From: Enterobacteriaceae bacterium RIT714
GTDB taxonomy: Bacteria; Pseudomonadota; Gammaproteobacteria; Enterobacterales; Enterobacteriaceae
DNA: 64,000 nucleotides
Direction: 5' to 3'
Assembly: GCA_009668015.1 (NCBI GenBank)
Contig: WJYB01000001.1
Coordinates: 806,001-870,000 of the forward strand
The notes below the pieces were generated by a model, which ran no database searches, was not told the origin of the DNA, and was given only the letters and a program-made list of their open reading frames with translations. Of the stretch, positions 9,267-19,957 are shown in pieces. A program made the translations under genes and the position numbers. Numbering within the stretch: the first letter of the stretch is position 1; the number at the start of each line of letters is the position of its first letter.

Positions 9267-10132
9267 TGAGTCACTGGCCCTCCCCGGCAAAATTGAACCT
9301 GTTTTTGTACATTACCGGGCGGCGTGCTGACGGCTATCACTCGCTGCAGACCTTGTTTCAGTTTGTCGATTATGGCGACACCATTAGCATCGACGTTCGC
9401 CATGATGGACAGATTCACCTGCTGACGCCGATTGAAGGCGTTGCCAATGAAGATAACCTGATCGTTCGCGCGGCGCGTCTGCTGATGAGCACCGCCGCCG
9501 ATTCGGGTCGTCTTCCTGCGGGGAGCGGCGCCGATATCCGCATCGAGAAACGGTTGCCGATGGGCGGCGGTCTTGGCGGTGGCTCGTCGAACGCCGCCAC
9601 CGTGCTCGTCGCGCTGAATCATCTGTGGGGCTGTGGGTTATCACAGGACGAGCTGGCCGCGCTCGGGCTGACGCTCGGTGCGGATGTTCCGGTGTTTGTG
9701 CGCGGTCATGCGGCGCTGGCTGAAGGGGTGGGTGAAATCCTTACCCCGGTGAATCCGCAGGAAAAATGGTATCTGATTGCCCACCCTGGCGTGAGCATTC
9801 CGACCCCGGTTATTTTTAACGATCCGGCGTTGCCACGCGATACGCCTGTACGGTCAATAGAAACGTTACTAAAATGTGAATTCGCCAACGATTGCGAGGT
9901 TATCGCAAGAAAACGTTTTCGCGAGGTTGATGCAGTGCTTTCCTGGCTGTTAGAATACGCGCCGTCGCGCCTGACTGGCACCGGATCCTGTGTTTTTGCT
10001 GAATTTGACACCGAATCCGCCGCACGTCAGGTGCTAGAGCAAGCGCCGGTTTGGCTGCATGGTTTTGTGGCGCGTGGGATGAACACCTCCCCGCTACAGC
10101 AGGCCATTCTGGCGCAGACTGAGTTTCGGTGA
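9263..10132 (+). CDS. ispE: 4-diphosphocytidyl-2-C-methyl-D-erythritol kinase
   Basis: GHMP-family kinase of the MEP isoprenoid pathway; phosphorylates the 2-hydroxyl of CDP-methylerythritol. The substrate motif [11 protein letters not shown] is at the N-terminus and the glycine-rich ATP loop [12 protein letters not shown] is at residues 99-110. The late motif [10 protein letters not shown] is the third GHMP motif. At 289 residues it is slightly longer than E. coli (283) at the C-terminus. It starts with tandem ATG codons overlapping the lolB stop. A PurR-like palindrome sits inside the coding region at 9907-9922 and probably controls prs downstream. Confidence 0.96.
   Translation: MMSHWPSPAKLNLFLYITGRRADGYHSLQTLFQFVDYGDTISIDVRHDGQIHLLTPIEGVANEDNLIVRAARLLMSTAADSGRLPAGSGADIRIEKRLPMGGGLGGGSSNAATVLVALNHLWGCGLSQDELAALGLTLGADVPVFVRGHAALAEGVGEILTPVNPQEKWYLIAHPGVSIPTPVIFNDPALPRDTPVRSIETLLKCEFANDCEVIARKRFREVDAVLSWLLEYAPSRLTGTGSCVFAEFDTESAARQVLEQAPVWLHGFVARGMNTSPLQQAILAQTEFR
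9907..9922 (+). promoter_or_regulatory. Predicted PurR operator for prs, inside ispE
   Basis: A 16-bp site centred on AAAACGTTTTC agrees with about 12 of 16 positions of the PurR consensus. Its centre lies about 343 bp before the prs start codon, which fits the long prs leader of E. coli, where PurR represses prs from within the upstream gene. Confidence 0.5.
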
Positions 10133-10212
10133 CAACGTCACCCTGTTCCAGACGTTGCATCGCGCTCTTTAATACACCGCCTGGATAGCGTTCGCCTGGC
10201 CCGCACAGTTAG

Positions 10213-11205
<993 letters not shown>

Positions 11206-11220
11206 TCGAACACGGCCCAA

Positions 11221-11245
11221 AAACCCGCTGCGGCGGGTTTTTTTG
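11221..11245 (+). terminator. Rho-independent terminator of prs
   Basis: Arms AAACCCGC (11221-11228) and GCGGGTTT (11233-11240), then a T-run. It ends the lolB-ispE-prs unit. Confidence 0.9.
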
Positions 11246-11329
11246 TCTGTCATATTTATTTGTATGATTAATGCCTCCTTCACCTGCCATTCACATGACA
11301 GATGATGCGCACTCGGATGAAAGATAATT

Positions 11330-13009
11330 GTGAAAAACATAGCCAACTCACATGTTCTGCCCTTTCGCGCCCTCATCGACGCCTGCTGGAAAGAGAAGTA
11401 CACCTCATCACGCTTTGTACGTGACCTGATTGCCGGTATCACCGTCGGTATTATTGCCATCCCTCTTGCGATGGCACTGGCGATTGGTAGCGGTGTCGCT
11501 CCACAGTACGGGCTTTATACCTCTGCTGTTGCGGGGATTGTTATCGCGCTGGCGGGGGGTTCTCGCTTCAGCGTATCGGGGCCGACTGCCGCATTTGTCG
11601 TGATCCTCTACCCGGTTTCGCAGCAGTTTGGGCTGGCGGGACTGCTGGTCGCCACCCTGATGTCCGGCGTCTTTTTAATCCTTTTCGGCCTGGCCCGCTT
11701 TGGCAGACTGATAGAGTACATCCCCCTTTCTGTGACGCTCGGCTTTACCTCCGGGATTGGGATTACCATCGGGACCATGCAGATTAAGGATTTCCTGGGC
11801 TTACAGCTCGCGCATGTTCCTGAGCATTACCTGCAAAAAGTGGGTGCGCTGTTGACCGCATTGCCAACGGCCAATCCGGGCGATGCCGCGATCGGTATTG
11901 TCACTCTCGGCACGCTCATCCTTTGGCCACGTCTGGGTATCCGCCTGCCGGGACATCTTCCTGCGCTGCTTTTAGGCTGCGCGGTCATGGGCGTGGTCAA
12001 TCTGCTGGGCGGAAACGTGGCAACGATTGGCTCGCAGTTCCACTATATTCTGGCGGATGGTTCACAGGGTAACGGCATTCCGCAGCTATTACCTCAGCTG
12101 GTTCTGCCGTGGGATTTACCCGGTTCCAGCTTCACGTTGAGCTGGGATTCTCTGCGCGCGCTGCTGCCAGCCGCCTTCTCAATGGCCATGCTGGGGGCGA
12201 TTGAATCACTGCTCTGCGCGGTAGTGCTTGATGGTATGACCGGCACTAAACACAAAGCCAACAGCGAACTGGTCGGTCAGGGGCTTGGCAATATTATCGC
12301 GCCATTTTTTGGCGGCATCACCGCAACTGCCGCGATTGCCCGTTCAGCCGCTAACGTGCGTGCGGGGGCAACCTCGCCCGTTTCCGCGGTCATTCACTCA
12401 CTTCTGGTGATCCTCGCCCTGCTGGCGCTCGCCCCACTGCTCTCGTGGCTGCCCCTTTCCGCTATGGCCGCGCTGTTGCTGATGGTGGCGTGGAATATGA
12501 GTGAGGCGCACAAAGTGGTGCATCTGCTTCGCCGCGCGCCAAAAGATGACATTATCGTGATGCTGATCTGCATGTCGCTGACCGTGCTCTTCGATATGGT
12601 CATCGCCATTAGCGTGGGAATTGTGCTGGCATCGCTGTTGTTTATGCGCCGAATTGCGCAGATGACGCGCCTGGCGCCTGTGAATGTCGATGTGCCCGAC
12701 GACGTCCTGGTGCTCCGTGTCATCGGCCCTCTGTTCTTTGCCGCAGCCGAAGGACTGTTCAGCGATCTGGCGTCTCGTCTTGAAGGTAAAAGGATCGTGG
12801 TACTGAAATGGGATGCCGTACCTGTGCTGGACGCCGGTGGGCTGGACGCCTTCCAGCGGTTTGTGAACCGTCTGCCGGAAGGGTGTGAGCTGCGGGTGAC
12901 TAACCTCGAATTCCAGCCATTGCGCACCATGGCTCGTGCCGGCGTACAGCCTGTCCCGGGCCGCCTGGCGTTCTATCCCAACCGCGAGGCCGCACTGGCC
13001 GACATCTGA
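11330..13009 (+). CDS. dauA: C4-dicarboxylic acid transporter DauA (SLC26/SulP family)
   Basis: Inner-membrane SulP/SLC26 transporter; in E. coli DauA (YchM) takes up succinate and other C4-dicarboxylates at acidic pH. Residues about 25-430 form the transmembrane part with the SulP signature ([22 protein letters not shown] and [10 protein letters not shown]). A cytoplasmic STAS domain follows from about residue 440, with the typical [13 protein letters not shown] loop. The 559-residue length equals the E. coli protein. Translation starts at a GTG (11330). It stands alone between the prs terminator and a cluster of hairpins before the convergent ychH. Confidence 0.95.
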   Translation: MKNIANSHVLPFRALIDACWKEKYTSSRFVRDLIAGITVGIIAIPLAMALAIGSGVAPQYGLYTSAVAGIVIALAGGSRFSVSGPTAAFVVILYPVSQQFGLAGLLVATLMSGVFLILFGLARFGRLIEYIPLSVTLGFTSGIGITIGTMQIKDFLGLQLAHVPEHYLQKVGALLTALPTANPGDAAIGIVTLGTLILWPRLGIRLPGHLPALLLGCAVMGVVNLLGGNVATIGSQFHYILADGSQGNGIPQLLPQLVLPWDLPGSSFTLSWDSLRALLPAAFSMAMLGAIESLLCAVVLDGMTGTKHKANSELVGQGLGNIIAPFFGGITATAAIARSAANVRAGATSPVSAVIHSLLVILALLALAPLLSWLPLSAMAALLLMVAWNMSEAHKVVHLLRRAPKDDIIVMLICMSLTVLFDMVIAISVGIVLASLLFMRRIAQMTRLAPVNVDVPDDVLVLRVIGPLFFAAAEGLFSDLASRLEGKRIVVLKWDAVPVLDAGGLDAFQRFVNRLPEGCELRVTNLEFQPLRTMARAGVQPVPGRLAFYPNREAALADI

Positions 13010-13024
13010 CGGATCTGATGCTGT

Positions 13025-13058
13025 GAAACCCCTGAGGCCACCCCGGGCCTCGGGTTTC
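13025..13058 (+). terminator. Hairpin after dauA
   Basis: A 7-bp plus 6-bp GC-rich stem with a 2-nt bulge, 16 bases after the dauA stop. The T-tract is weak (TTTC), so termination may be partial. A second perfect 10-bp stem follows at 13055-13078. Confidence 0.6.
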
Positions 13059-13075
13059 ATCATCGTCAGATGATG

Positions 13076-13104
13076 AAAAAAAACGGCTCCCTCGGGAACC
13101 GTTT
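13076..13104 (-). terminator. Rho-independent terminator of ychH
   Basis: Read on the minus strand, 11-bp arms with one mismatch (13081-13091 and 13094-13104) are followed by a run of eight T residues. Confidence 0.85.
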
Positions 13105-13128
13105 CGTTGTTCTAACTTATTCAGCGCG

Positions 13129-13404
13129 TTAGCTGTGTTTATGCTGGTCGCGACGGCAGCGTTTATCGTAATGACGTACCCACCAGTATCTGTCGCTGAC
13201 CTGTTCATGACCACTCACACGCGCACCTGCCAGCCACAACACCGCCCCCAGGAAAATACTGAGAACCGCGCCGTGCGCGAAATATTGCGGGAGGTCAAGC
13301 TGCGGCAACTGGTTTAAAATAGAATAACCCACACCTGCGACCATCACGAACAGGCCCAACCCCATCAGCGCGTTACCGAGTCGTGAAGCGTTTTTGCGTT
13401 TCAT
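13129..13404 (-). CDS. ychH: Stress-induced small inner-membrane protein YchH
   Basis: A 91-residue protein with two hydrophobic helices (about residues 11-30 and 43-60), basic ends and a His/Arg-rich tail (VRHYDKRCRRDQHKHS). E. coli YchH (92 residues) is an inner-membrane stress-response protein reported to respond to peroxide, cadmium and acid. The ATG at 13404 follows GGAGG at a good distance. The gene is monocistronic, convergent with dauA and divergent from pth. Its molecular function is unknown. Confidence 0.88.
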   Translation of the reverse strand: MKRKNASRLGNALMGLGLFVMVAGVGYSILNQLPQLDLPQYFAHGAVLSIFLGAVLWLAGARVSGHEQVSDRYWWVRHYDKRCRRDQHKHS

Positions 13405-13677
13405 GTGTCACCTCCGGAACTTTGGGTTGCAGGGAAAAATGTCCCTAATCCTTGTGTGTAAAGTATAGACAACGCGTCTTTTATGAGTTGCGTGAATGAT
13501 CACAATAATGAGCGGTATCGCGACAAAAGTTTACAAATAAGCGTCTGAACAGCTTGAAATTCTAATGGTTCAGATGAGTAATTATTCCGATCTCAGCCTA
13601 CCTCTCGCAGAATTTTGTCAACCGGCGCGGCAAACAGTAAACTACGCGCAAAATCTGGAACCTTTAGGAATTGAAAC

Positions 13678-14262
13678 GTGACGATTAAATTGATTGTCGG
13701 CCTTGCCAACCCCGGCGCGGAATACGCAGCCACTCGTCATAACGCCGGTGCCTGGTATGTTGATTTGCTGGCTGAGCGGTTACGTGCTCCCCTGCGTGAA
13801 GAACCGAAGTTCTTCGGCTATACCTCGCGCATTAACCTGGCGGGTGCCGATGTGCGTCTGCTTGTTCCAACCACCTTTATGAATCTGAGTGGCAAAGCCG
13901 TGGCAGCGATGGCGACATTTTACCGCATCAATCCGGATGAAATTCTGGTCGCCCACGATGAGCTGGATCTCCCACCGGGGGTCGCGAAATTCAAACTCGG
14001 TGGCGGACACGGCGGCCATAATGGCCTGAAGGACATCATCAGCAAGCTCGGCAATAACCCTAACTTTCACCGTTTACGCCTGGGAATCGGTCATCCGGGT
14101 GATAAAAACAAGGTTGTCGGTTTTGTCCTCGGTAAACCGCCGGTTTCGGAACAAAAGCTGATCGACGAAGCAGTAGACGAAGCGGCGCGCTGCACCGAGA
14201 TCTGGCTGCAGGACGGTTTGACCAAAGCCACCAATCGTTTGCACGCCTTTAAAGCGCAATAG
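13678..14262 (+). CDS. pth: Peptidyl-tRNA hydrolase
   Basis: Recycles tRNA by hydrolysing the ester bond of prematurely released peptidyl-tRNA. The catalytic histidine is in ATRHNAGAW (His21 counting the initiator Met), with the supporting [11 protein letters not shown] and [10 protein letters not shown] motifs and Asn residues of the binding channel. The 194-residue length and GTG start (13678) equal E. coli, with AGGAATT upstream. The upstream 273-bp region has no other gene. ychF follows after 125 bp, the usual pair, linking two translation-associated factors. Confidence 0.97.
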   Translation: MTIKLIVGLANPGAEYAATRHNAGAWYVDLLAERLRAPLREEPKFFGYTSRINLAGADVRLLVPTTFMNLSGKAVAAMATFYRINPDEILVAHDELDLPPGVAKFKLGGGHGGHNGLKDIISKLGNNPNFHRLRLGIGHPGDKNKVVGFVLGKPPVSEQKLIDEAVDEAARCTEIWLQDGLTKATNRLHAFKAQ

Positions 14263-14387
14263 TCCGCGCAACAGCCTTTTTTACCGCGCGTGACGCGGGT
14301 TACGTGTATAATAGGCAAAGTTATTTACTTTTCTTCAATCGGTTAATGCTAACGGGTTGAATATCAAGATATTAAGGTGATTTAAAG

Positions 14388-15479
14388 ATGGGATTTAAAT
14401 GCGGTATTGTCGGTCTGCCAAACGTGGGCAAATCCACCCTGTTTAACGCGCTCACTAAAGCGGGTATCGAAGCAGCTAACTTCCCGTTCTGTACCATTGA
14501 GCCGAACACGGGCGTGGTTCCTATGCCTGACCCGCGTCTGGACAAGCTCGCGGAGATCGTCAAACCACAGCGTATTCTGCCAACAACGATGGAATTCGTG
14601 GATATCGCCGGCCTGGTAAAAGGCGCCTCCAAAGGCGAAGGTCTGGGTAACCAGTTCCTGACCAATATCCGTGAAACCGAAGCGATTGGTCATGTTGTGC
14701 GTTGTTTTGAAAACGACAACATCATTCACGTGAACAATAAAGTCGATCCGGCTGACGACATTGACGTTATCAATACCGAGCTGGCCCTGTCGGATCTGGA
14801 CACCTGTGAACGTGCGATTCACCGCGTGCAGAAGAAAGCCAAAGGCGGCGATAAAGACGCGAAAGCGGAACTGGCAGCACTGGAAAAATGCCTGCCACAG
14901 CTCGAAAACGCCGGTATGCTGCGTGCGCTGGATCTGACTGAAGAAGATAAAGCGGCGATCAAATACCTGAGCTTCCTGACGCTGAAACCAACCATGTACA
15001 TCGCTAACGTCAACGAAGACGGTTTCGAAAATAACCCATACCTGGACAAAGTGCGTGAAATCGCCGCTGGCGAAGGCTCTGTGGTTGTGGCGGTGTGTGC
15101 TGCCGTTGAGTCTGACATCGCCGAGCTGGACGACGCCGACCGCGAAGAGTTCATGGCGGAACTGGGCCTGGAAGAGCCGGGTCTGAACCGTGTGATTCGC
15201 GCAGGTTACGAGCTGCTGAATCTGCAGACTTACTTTACCGCTGGCGTGAAAGAAGTGCGTGCATGGACCATCCCTGTTGGCGCAACGGCTCCTCAGGCGG
15301 CGGGTAAAATTCACACCGATTTCGAGAAAGGCTTTATCCGTGCGCAGACCATCGCGTATGAAGACTTCATCACCTACAAGGGTGAACAAGGTGCGAAAGA
15401 AGCCGGTAAGATGCGCGCTGAAGGCAAAGACTACATCGTCAAAGATGGCGACGTGATGAACTTCCTGTTCAACGTCTAA
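14388..15479 (+). CDS. ychF: Redox-regulated ATPase YchF (Obg/OLA1 family)
   Basis: A P-loop protein of the OLA1/YchF subgroup of Obg-like enzymes that hydrolyses ATP rather than GTP and binds ribosomes. The P-loop GLPNVGKST is at residues 9-17. The G4 position is NVNE (207-210) instead of NKxD, the mark of ATP preference. A coiled-coil insertion (about residues 130-190) and a C-terminal TGS-like domain ending in DVMNFLFNV are present. The 363-residue length matches E. coli. The start ATG follows AAGGTGATTTAAAG. A hairpin at 15492-15513 and a strong terminator follow the gene. Confidence 0.96.
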   Translation: MGFKCGIVGLPNVGKSTLFNALTKAGIEAANFPFCTIEPNTGVVPMPDPRLDKLAEIVKPQRILPTTMEFVDIAGLVKGASKGEGLGNQFLTNIRETEAIGHVVRCFENDNIIHVNNKVDPADDIDVINTELALSDLDTCERAIHRVQKKAKGGDKDAKAELAALEKCLPQLENAGMLRALDLTEEDKAAIKYLSFLTLKPTMYIANVNEDGFENNPYLDKVREIAAGEGSVVVAVCAAVESDIAELDDADREEFMAELGLEEPGLNRVIRAGYELLNLQTYFTAGVKEVRAWTIPVGATAPQAAGKIHTDFEKGFIRAQTIAYEDFITYKGEQGAKEAGKMRAEGKDYIVKDGDVMNFLFNV

Positions 15480-15531
15480 GTCTTTCGTCGCATGAGATTT
15501 CATTGAATCTCATCAACGCTGACAAATCCCA

Positions 15532-15560
15532 AAATCCACGCGGTTGCGTGGATTTTTTTT
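15532..15560 (+). terminator. Rho-independent terminator of ychF
   Basis: Perfect 10-bp arms (15532-15541 and 15546-15555) with a GGTT loop, followed by eight T residues counting the overlap with the second arm. Confidence 0.92.
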
Positions 15561-15640
15561 GGCTGCCTTTTCGGCTTAATGAAACCTGTCCCGACAGAGC
15601 GCTCTGAAGAGGTCCTCGCGGCCAAGGCAAACGACAACGT

Positions 15641-15658
15641 TCTCAACTAGACTTGAGA
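15641..15658 (+). promoter_or_regulatory. Predicted MerR/SoxR-type operator
   Basis: An 18-bp inverted repeat with arms TCTCAA and TTGAGA agrees with the SoxR box at about 13 of 18 positions. MerR-family activators bind such repeats between a widely spaced -35 and -10. It lies 79 bp before the haloperoxidase gene. No regulator gene of this family is in the window, so a distant regulator such as SoxR would be needed. Confidence 0.45.
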
Positions 15659-15736
15659 GCGGCTATTCGCCAGCGGTTTTCACATCAACCTGCATTTTTT
15701 CGCTTCGTCCTTTCACGCCACCCGAGAGGTTAAATC

Positions 15737-16573
15737 ATGTCATTTGTCACCACGAAAGATAACGTCAACATCTTCTATAAAGACTGGGGTCCCAAAGAGG
15801 CACAGCCGGTGTTCTTCCACCACGGTTGGCCATTAAGTGCTGACGACTGGGATACGCAACTGCTGTTCTTCCTGTCAGAGGGTTTTCGCGTAATCGCCTC
15901 CGATCGTCGCGGACATGGCCGTTCCAGCCAGGTCAGTGAAGGCCACGATATGGACCATTACGCTGCCGACGTTTCGGCGGTGGTCGAACATCTGGATCTG
16001 AAAAATGTAGTCCATATCGGGCACTCCACCGGTGGAGGTCAGGTTGCCCGCTACGTCGCCAGGTACGGCCAGCCGCAGGGCCGGGTGGCGAAAGCCGTGT
16101 TAATCAGCGCCGTGCCCCCGCTGATGGTGCAGACCCCCGATAACCCCGGCGGTACACCCATTGACGTGTTCGATGGCTTCCGAAAAGCGCTGGCCGCCAA
16201 CCGCGCGCAATTTTATCTCGACGTCGCATCAGGTCCGTTCTACGGATTTAATCGGGATGGCGCGGAGATCTCCCAGGGGACGATTCAGAACTGGTGGCGT
16301 CAGGGGATGACGGGCAGTGCGAAAGCGCACCTGGAGGGGATTAAAGCGTTCTCGGAAACGGACCAGACCGAGGATTTAAAAGCGATCACGGTACCCACGC
16401 TGATCCTGCAGGGCGATGATGACCAGGTCGTTCCGTACAAAAATGCCGCCCTGCTCCAGGAGAAGTTGATCGCCCACAGCACGCTCAAGGTCTATCCCGG
16501 CTATCCGCACGGGATGCATACCACGCATGCCGACCAAATCAACCGCGATCTTCTGGCGTTTATTCGCAGCTGA
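15737..16573 (+). CDS. Alpha/beta hydrolase, cofactor-free haloperoxidase (non-heme chloroperoxidase) type
   Basis: A 278-residue alpha/beta-hydrolase of the bacterial non-heme chloroperoxidase/arylesterase group. The catalytic Ser97 is in GHSTGGG, the acid is Asp228 or Asp229 in GDDDQVVP, and the histidine is His258 in YPHGMHTTH. The oxyanion HHGWPLSADDW motif is typical of enzymes that can form peracids from carboxylates and peroxide. No signal peptide, so cytosolic. The ATG at 15737 has GAGAGG upstream. It is monocistronic, with a terminator after the stop and a MerR/SoxR-like box upstream. In vivo substrate unknown; the label 'chloroperoxidase' describes family, not proven activity. It is the first gene of the accessory island. 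Confidence 0.9.
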   Translation: MSFVTTKDNVNIFYKDWGPKEAQPVFFHHGWPLSADDWDTQLLFFLSEGFRVIASDRRGHGRSSQVSEGHDMDHYAADVSAVVEHLDLKNVVHIGHSTGGGQVARYVARYGQPQGRVAKAVLISAVPPLMVQTPDNPGGTPIDVFDGFRKALAANRAQFYLDVASGPFYGFNRDGAEISQGTIQNWWRQGMTGSAKAHLEGIKAFSETDQTEDLKAITVPTLILQGDDDQVVPYKNAALLQEKLIAHSTLKVYPGYPHGMHTTHADQINRDLLAFIRS

Positions 16574-16603
16574 TTGCCGCCATGTCTGCTGACTGATTCC
16601 TGC

Positions 16604-16626
16604 GGGTGGCTTGTGCCACCCTTTTT
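16604..16626 (+). terminator. Rho-independent terminator of the haloperoxidase gene
   Basis: Arms GGGTGGC (16604-16610) and GCCACCC (16615-16621) with a TTGT loop, then five T residues. Confidence 0.88.
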
Positions 16627-16774
16627 CGTCTGTTTTTATTCTTCACACCATAATTCCCTTCTCACAGCACACACACTGCCCCCCTTCATCATAAAATTGA
16701 TGCATTTTTGTTGTTATTTCGTTAACTCCGGCGGTGTAGAATCGATCCGTTGACCCGCATAGTCAGGAGCTTAT

Positions 16775-19063
16775 ATGAATAACAAAAGACGTTCAGTTCC
16801 AGGAATCAGGCACTATGATGGTCCTGCCGGTGGATGGGGCGCACTGAAAGCCACCGCCATTGCCGTACGCACGCAAATGGATACCTTCGACGCGCCGGCC
16901 ACGTTGCTACGGACCAATCAGCCCGACGGGTTTGACTGCCCCGGCTGCGCGTGGCCGGATAAAGAGCACAAATCAACCTTCCAGTTTTGTGAAAACGGCG
17001 CCAAAGCGGTGACATGGGAAGCCACCAGCAAGCGCGTTACCCCGGCTTTTTTTGCTGAAAATACAGTCACTTCGCTGCTGGCAAAAAGCGATTTTGAACT
17101 TGAAGGGTACGGCCGTCTTACCCATCCGCTGCAATATCACCCGCAAAGTGACACCTTCCGCCCGGTTGAATGGGAACAGGCTTTTGCCCGTATCGGCGAA
17201 ATATTGCGGGGACTTCCTGCCGAACAGGTTGAGTTTTACACCTCGGGTCGCGCCTCAAATGAAGCCGCGTATCTGTTTCAGCTCTTCGCCCGCGAGCTGG
17301 GTACCAACAATTTCCCGGATTGTTCCAATATGTGCCACGAAGCAACGAGCGTCGGCCTGCCCCGCTCAATCGGCGTCGGCAAAGGGACTGTGTCGCTGGA
17401 GGATTTCGACAAGACAGAATTAGTCATTTCAATCGGCCACAATCCGGGAACCAACCATCCACGAATGATGGGAACGCTGCACGAGCTGGCGCGCCGTGGC
17501 GTTCCGGTGATCGTTTTCAATCCGCTGCGTGAACGCGCGCTGGAGCGTTTTGCCGATCCGCAGAGCGTCATTGAAATGGCGACCTACGGCTCGACCGATA
17601 TTGCCTCGACCTATTTTCAGGTTAAGGCAGGAGGCGACGCCGCCGCGCTGAAAGGCATCGCCAAACATCTGCTTCAGTTCGAAAGCCTTCGCGGTGGCGT
17701 GCTGGATCATGACTTTATCGCCAGCCACACCCACGGCTTTGAGGCTTTTGCTGCGGATATTGCCGCCACCGCCTGGGAGGCGATTGAAAGCGAATCGGGC
17801 CTGTCCCGTAACGATCTGGAAAAAGTGGCAGACGCCTACGCCAAATCCAACGCCACCATCATCACCTATGGGATGGGCATTACCCAGCACAACAAAGGCA
17901 CGTCTAACGTGCGCCTGATTGCCGATCTGCTGTTGCTGCGCGGAAATATCGGCAAGCCCGGCGCCGGGATTTGTCCGCTGCGCGGGCACTCCAACGTTCA
18001 GGGAAACCGCACCGTCGGCATCACCGAAAAACCCACCGCCGCTTTCCTCTCCCGGCTGGAAGAGGTATTTGGCTTTACGCCGCCCACTGAACACGGGCAT
18101 GACGCAGTTCAGGCCACGCAAGCGATGATCGACGGGCGGGCGAAAGCCCTGCTCTGTCTGGGCGGAAATTTTGCAGTGGCGATGCCCGATCATGAGCGCG
18201 TTTTCCCCGCCATGAGAACTCTGGATCTGAGTGTCCACGTCGGCACCAAGCTGAACCGCACGCACCTGCTGACCGCAAAAGAAACGTTTATATTCCCGTG
18301 TCTTGGCCGTACCGAGCTGGATATGCAGCTCACGGGCCGACAGTCCGTCACCGTCGAGGATTCGATGTCGATGGTGCATGCCTCTACCGGAAAACTAAAA
18401 CCGGCCTCACCCGAGCTTCGCTCAGAGCCTGCGATTGTCGCGGGTCTGGCGAGCGCGACGCTCTCCCGCACCCGAGTCAACTGGAGGGATCTGGTGGCTG
18501 ATTACGATCGTATTCGTGAGTTGATTGAAAAGACCCTGCCCGGTTTTGATCGCTATAACGAGCGCATACGTATTCCCGGCGGTTTTCGTATGCCGCTGCC
18601 GCCCACCAAGCGCATCTGGCCGACCCCGACGGGAAAAGCCATGTTCTCTGTATTCGAAGGGGTGGACGAGAATCGTAAAGGCACAGGCGAAAACATCCTG
18701 CGTCTGGTCACGCTGCGTAGCCACGATCAGTACAACACGACAATCTATGCGCTGGACGATCGCTATCGCGGGGTGTTTGGTCGTCGTGATGTGCTGTTTA
18801 TGAACGAGGGCGATATGGCGCAGCTTGGCCTGGAGCACGGCGACCGGGTCGATATCACCACCGCTTTAGAAGGAAGTATTCAGCGTCTGGAAGACATCAC
18901 CGTGGTGGCGTATAACATCGCCTCAGGTACGGTGGGCGCGTACTATCCAGAAGCTAACGTGCTGGTTCCGCTTGATTATCTGGATAAAGAGAGTGGAACG
19001 CCGTCCTATAAATCAGTGCCGATCCGCGTGACGTTGCGATCAAAAGAGATACGCGCGTTATAG
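16775..19063 (+). CDS. FdhF/YdeP family molybdopterin oxidoreductase
   Basis: A 762-residue cytosolic protein of the DMSO-reductase superfamily, YdeP branch. Three N-terminal cysteines are at 55, 58 and 72 (DCPGC...FQFC), spaced unlike the four-cysteine Fe-S motif of classic formate dehydrogenases. A Cys-x3-Cys pair at 183/187 (DCSNMCHEATSVGL) aligns with the Sec/Cys-His active site of FdhF, so Cys187 is the likely metal ligand; no in-frame TGA for Sec is needed. The molybdopterin-binding domains (ISIGHNPGTNHPRM, RGHSNVQGNRTVG) and C-terminal dinucleotide-binding domain (RSHDQYNTTIY) are clear. E. coli YdeP (759 residues) contributes to acid resistance; the substrate is unknown. The ATG has AGGAG at a good distance. 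azlC follows after about 150 bp. Confidence 0.92.
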   Translation: MNNKRRSVPGIRHYDGPAGGWGALKATAIAVRTQMDTFDAPATLLRTNQPDGFDCPGCAWPDKEHKSTFQFCENGAKAVTWEATSKRVTPAFFAENTVTSLLAKSDFELEGYGRLTHPLQYHPQSDTFRPVEWEQAFARIGEILRGLPAEQVEFYTSGRASNEAAYLFQLFARELGTNNFPDCSNMCHEATSVGLPRSIGVGKGTVSLEDFDKTELVISIGHNPGTNHPRMMGTLHELARRGVPVIVFNPLRERALERFADPQSVIEMATYGSTDIASTYFQVKAGGDAAALKGIAKHLLQFESLRGGVLDHDFIASHTHGFEAFAADIAATAWEAIESESGLSRNDLEKVADAYAKSNATIITYGMGITQHNKGTSNVRLIADLLLLRGNIGKPGAGICPLRGHSNVQGNRTVGITEKPTAAFLSRLEEVFGFTPPTEHGHDAVQATQAMIDGRAKALLCLGGNFAVAMPDHERVFPAMRTLDLSVHVGTKLNRTHLLTAKETFIFPCLGRTELDMQLTGRQSVTVEDSMSMVHASTGKLKPASPELRSEPAIVAGLASATLSRTRVNWRDLVADYDRIRELIEKTLPGFDRYNERIRIPGGFRMPLPPTKRIWPTPTGKAMFSVFEGVDENRKGTGENILRLVTLRSHDQYNTTIYALDDRYRGVFGRRDVLFMNEGDMAQLGLEHGDRVDITTALEGSIQRLEDITVVAYNIASGTVGAYYPEANVLVPLDYLDKESGTPSYKSVPIRVTLRSKEIRAL

Positions 19064-19215
19064 CCATGATGCCGACGCCGCAGCAATCCGCCTGCGCGTC
19101 GCGCTCAGGCAATAGCAGGGGTCATCTTAGTCATCAAAATGAGCAAGATTCTTCTATAGCGATTACCGCTATTTATTTAGATTATCCTTCAGTGACCGAT
19201 ACACGAGACAAATTG

Positions 19216-19956
19216 ATGTTGATGAAAATAAAGACCCTGCCGCGAGATGAGGCCAGCACGGAATTTCGCGCAGGCATTACCGCCTGTTTGCCGACCATCC
19301 CTGGCTACTGGAGCATTGGTTTTGCCGCCGGTGCGATTGGCACGCTTTCCGGATTTTCCACTCTCCAGACCGCGCTCCTCGCCAGCGCCCTCTACGCCGG
19401 TTCAGCGCAGTTTCTGTTTTATTCGCTGTGGGCCACCGGAGCCGAGATCGCTTCAGTGGTGTTGAGCGTGTTTCTGGTTAACCTGCGCTATTTGCTGATG
19501 AGTTCTGCGATGAGCCTGTTCTTTCGCGACTACAGCACGCTGCAAAAAATCGTCAGCGGATTGCTGCTCACCGACGAGACCTTTGGCGTTGCGGTCCAAC
19601 AGGGAAGCCAGCAAAGCAAAGTCCCCTTCGCCTGGATGCTCGGTCTCAACCTGGCGGCATGGCTTAACTGGATCCTCGCCTGCGTGGTCGGCGCATGGCT
19701 GGCCTCCGCCCTTCCGCCTTCATTAATGGAAGGACTCAGTTTTAGCCTGGTGTCGATGTTTATCGGGCTGGTACTGATGATCTGGTTTGCCAGTCGGCGA
19801 AAGGCGCTGGAGACTTTCAGCATTGCCGCCGCCGTCTTGATCACCCTGTTAACCGCCAGCCACACCGACATGAGCGTGGTGGTGATCGCGGCTGCGTCAG
19901 TCTCGGCCACCCTGGCAACGATCGGGTTACGCCTCTTCAGCAAAGGAGAGAAATAG
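19216..19956 (+). CDS. AzlC family branched-chain amino acid exporter, large subunit
   Basis: Integral membrane protein of the AzlC (LIV-E) family, the large half of two-component branched-chain amino acid exporters such as YgaZH in E. coli. The family signature is AGITACLPTIPGYWSIGFAAGA, and the block of helices following includes SALYAGSAQFLFYSLW and LVNLRYLLMSSA. I start it at the ATG at 19216 (246 residues, usual family length); a second ATG is two codons later. The open frame extends to 19066, but the extra 50 residues are polar, unlike the family. Only a weak ribosome binding site (GAGA) is visible. The azlD-type partner follows one base after the stop. The transported substrate cannot be told from sequence. 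Confidence 0.85.
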   Translation: MLMKIKTLPRDEASTEFRAGITACLPTIPGYWSIGFAAGAIGTLSGFSTLQTALLASALYAGSAQFLFYSLWATGAEIASVVLSVFLVNLRYLLMSSAMSLFFRDYSTLQKIVSGLLLTDETFGVAVQQGSQQSKVPFAWMLGLNLAAWLNWILACVVGAWLASALPPSLMEGLSFSLVSMFIGLVLMIWFASRRKALETFSIAAAVLITLLTASHTDMSVVVIAAASVSATLATIGLRLFSKGEK

Positions 19957-19957
19957 C

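Noticed and set aside
14382..15503. A 373-codon open frame on the minus strand, opposite ychF
   Set aside because: It mirrors ychF exactly, has no ribosome binding site and its low-complexity Phe/His/Arg-rich product fits no family. Strong codon bias in ychF keeps the opposite frame open.
17429..18379. A 316-codon open frame on the minus strand inside the YdeP-like gene
   Set aside because: The composition (Gly, His, Gln, Phe) is that of an antisense shadow, and the plus-strand gene is well supported.
19066..19215. Fifty-residue extension of the AzlC-type protein
   Set aside because: Polar, [13 protein letters not shown] unlike the family; probably the untranslated leader between the YdeP-like gene and azlC.
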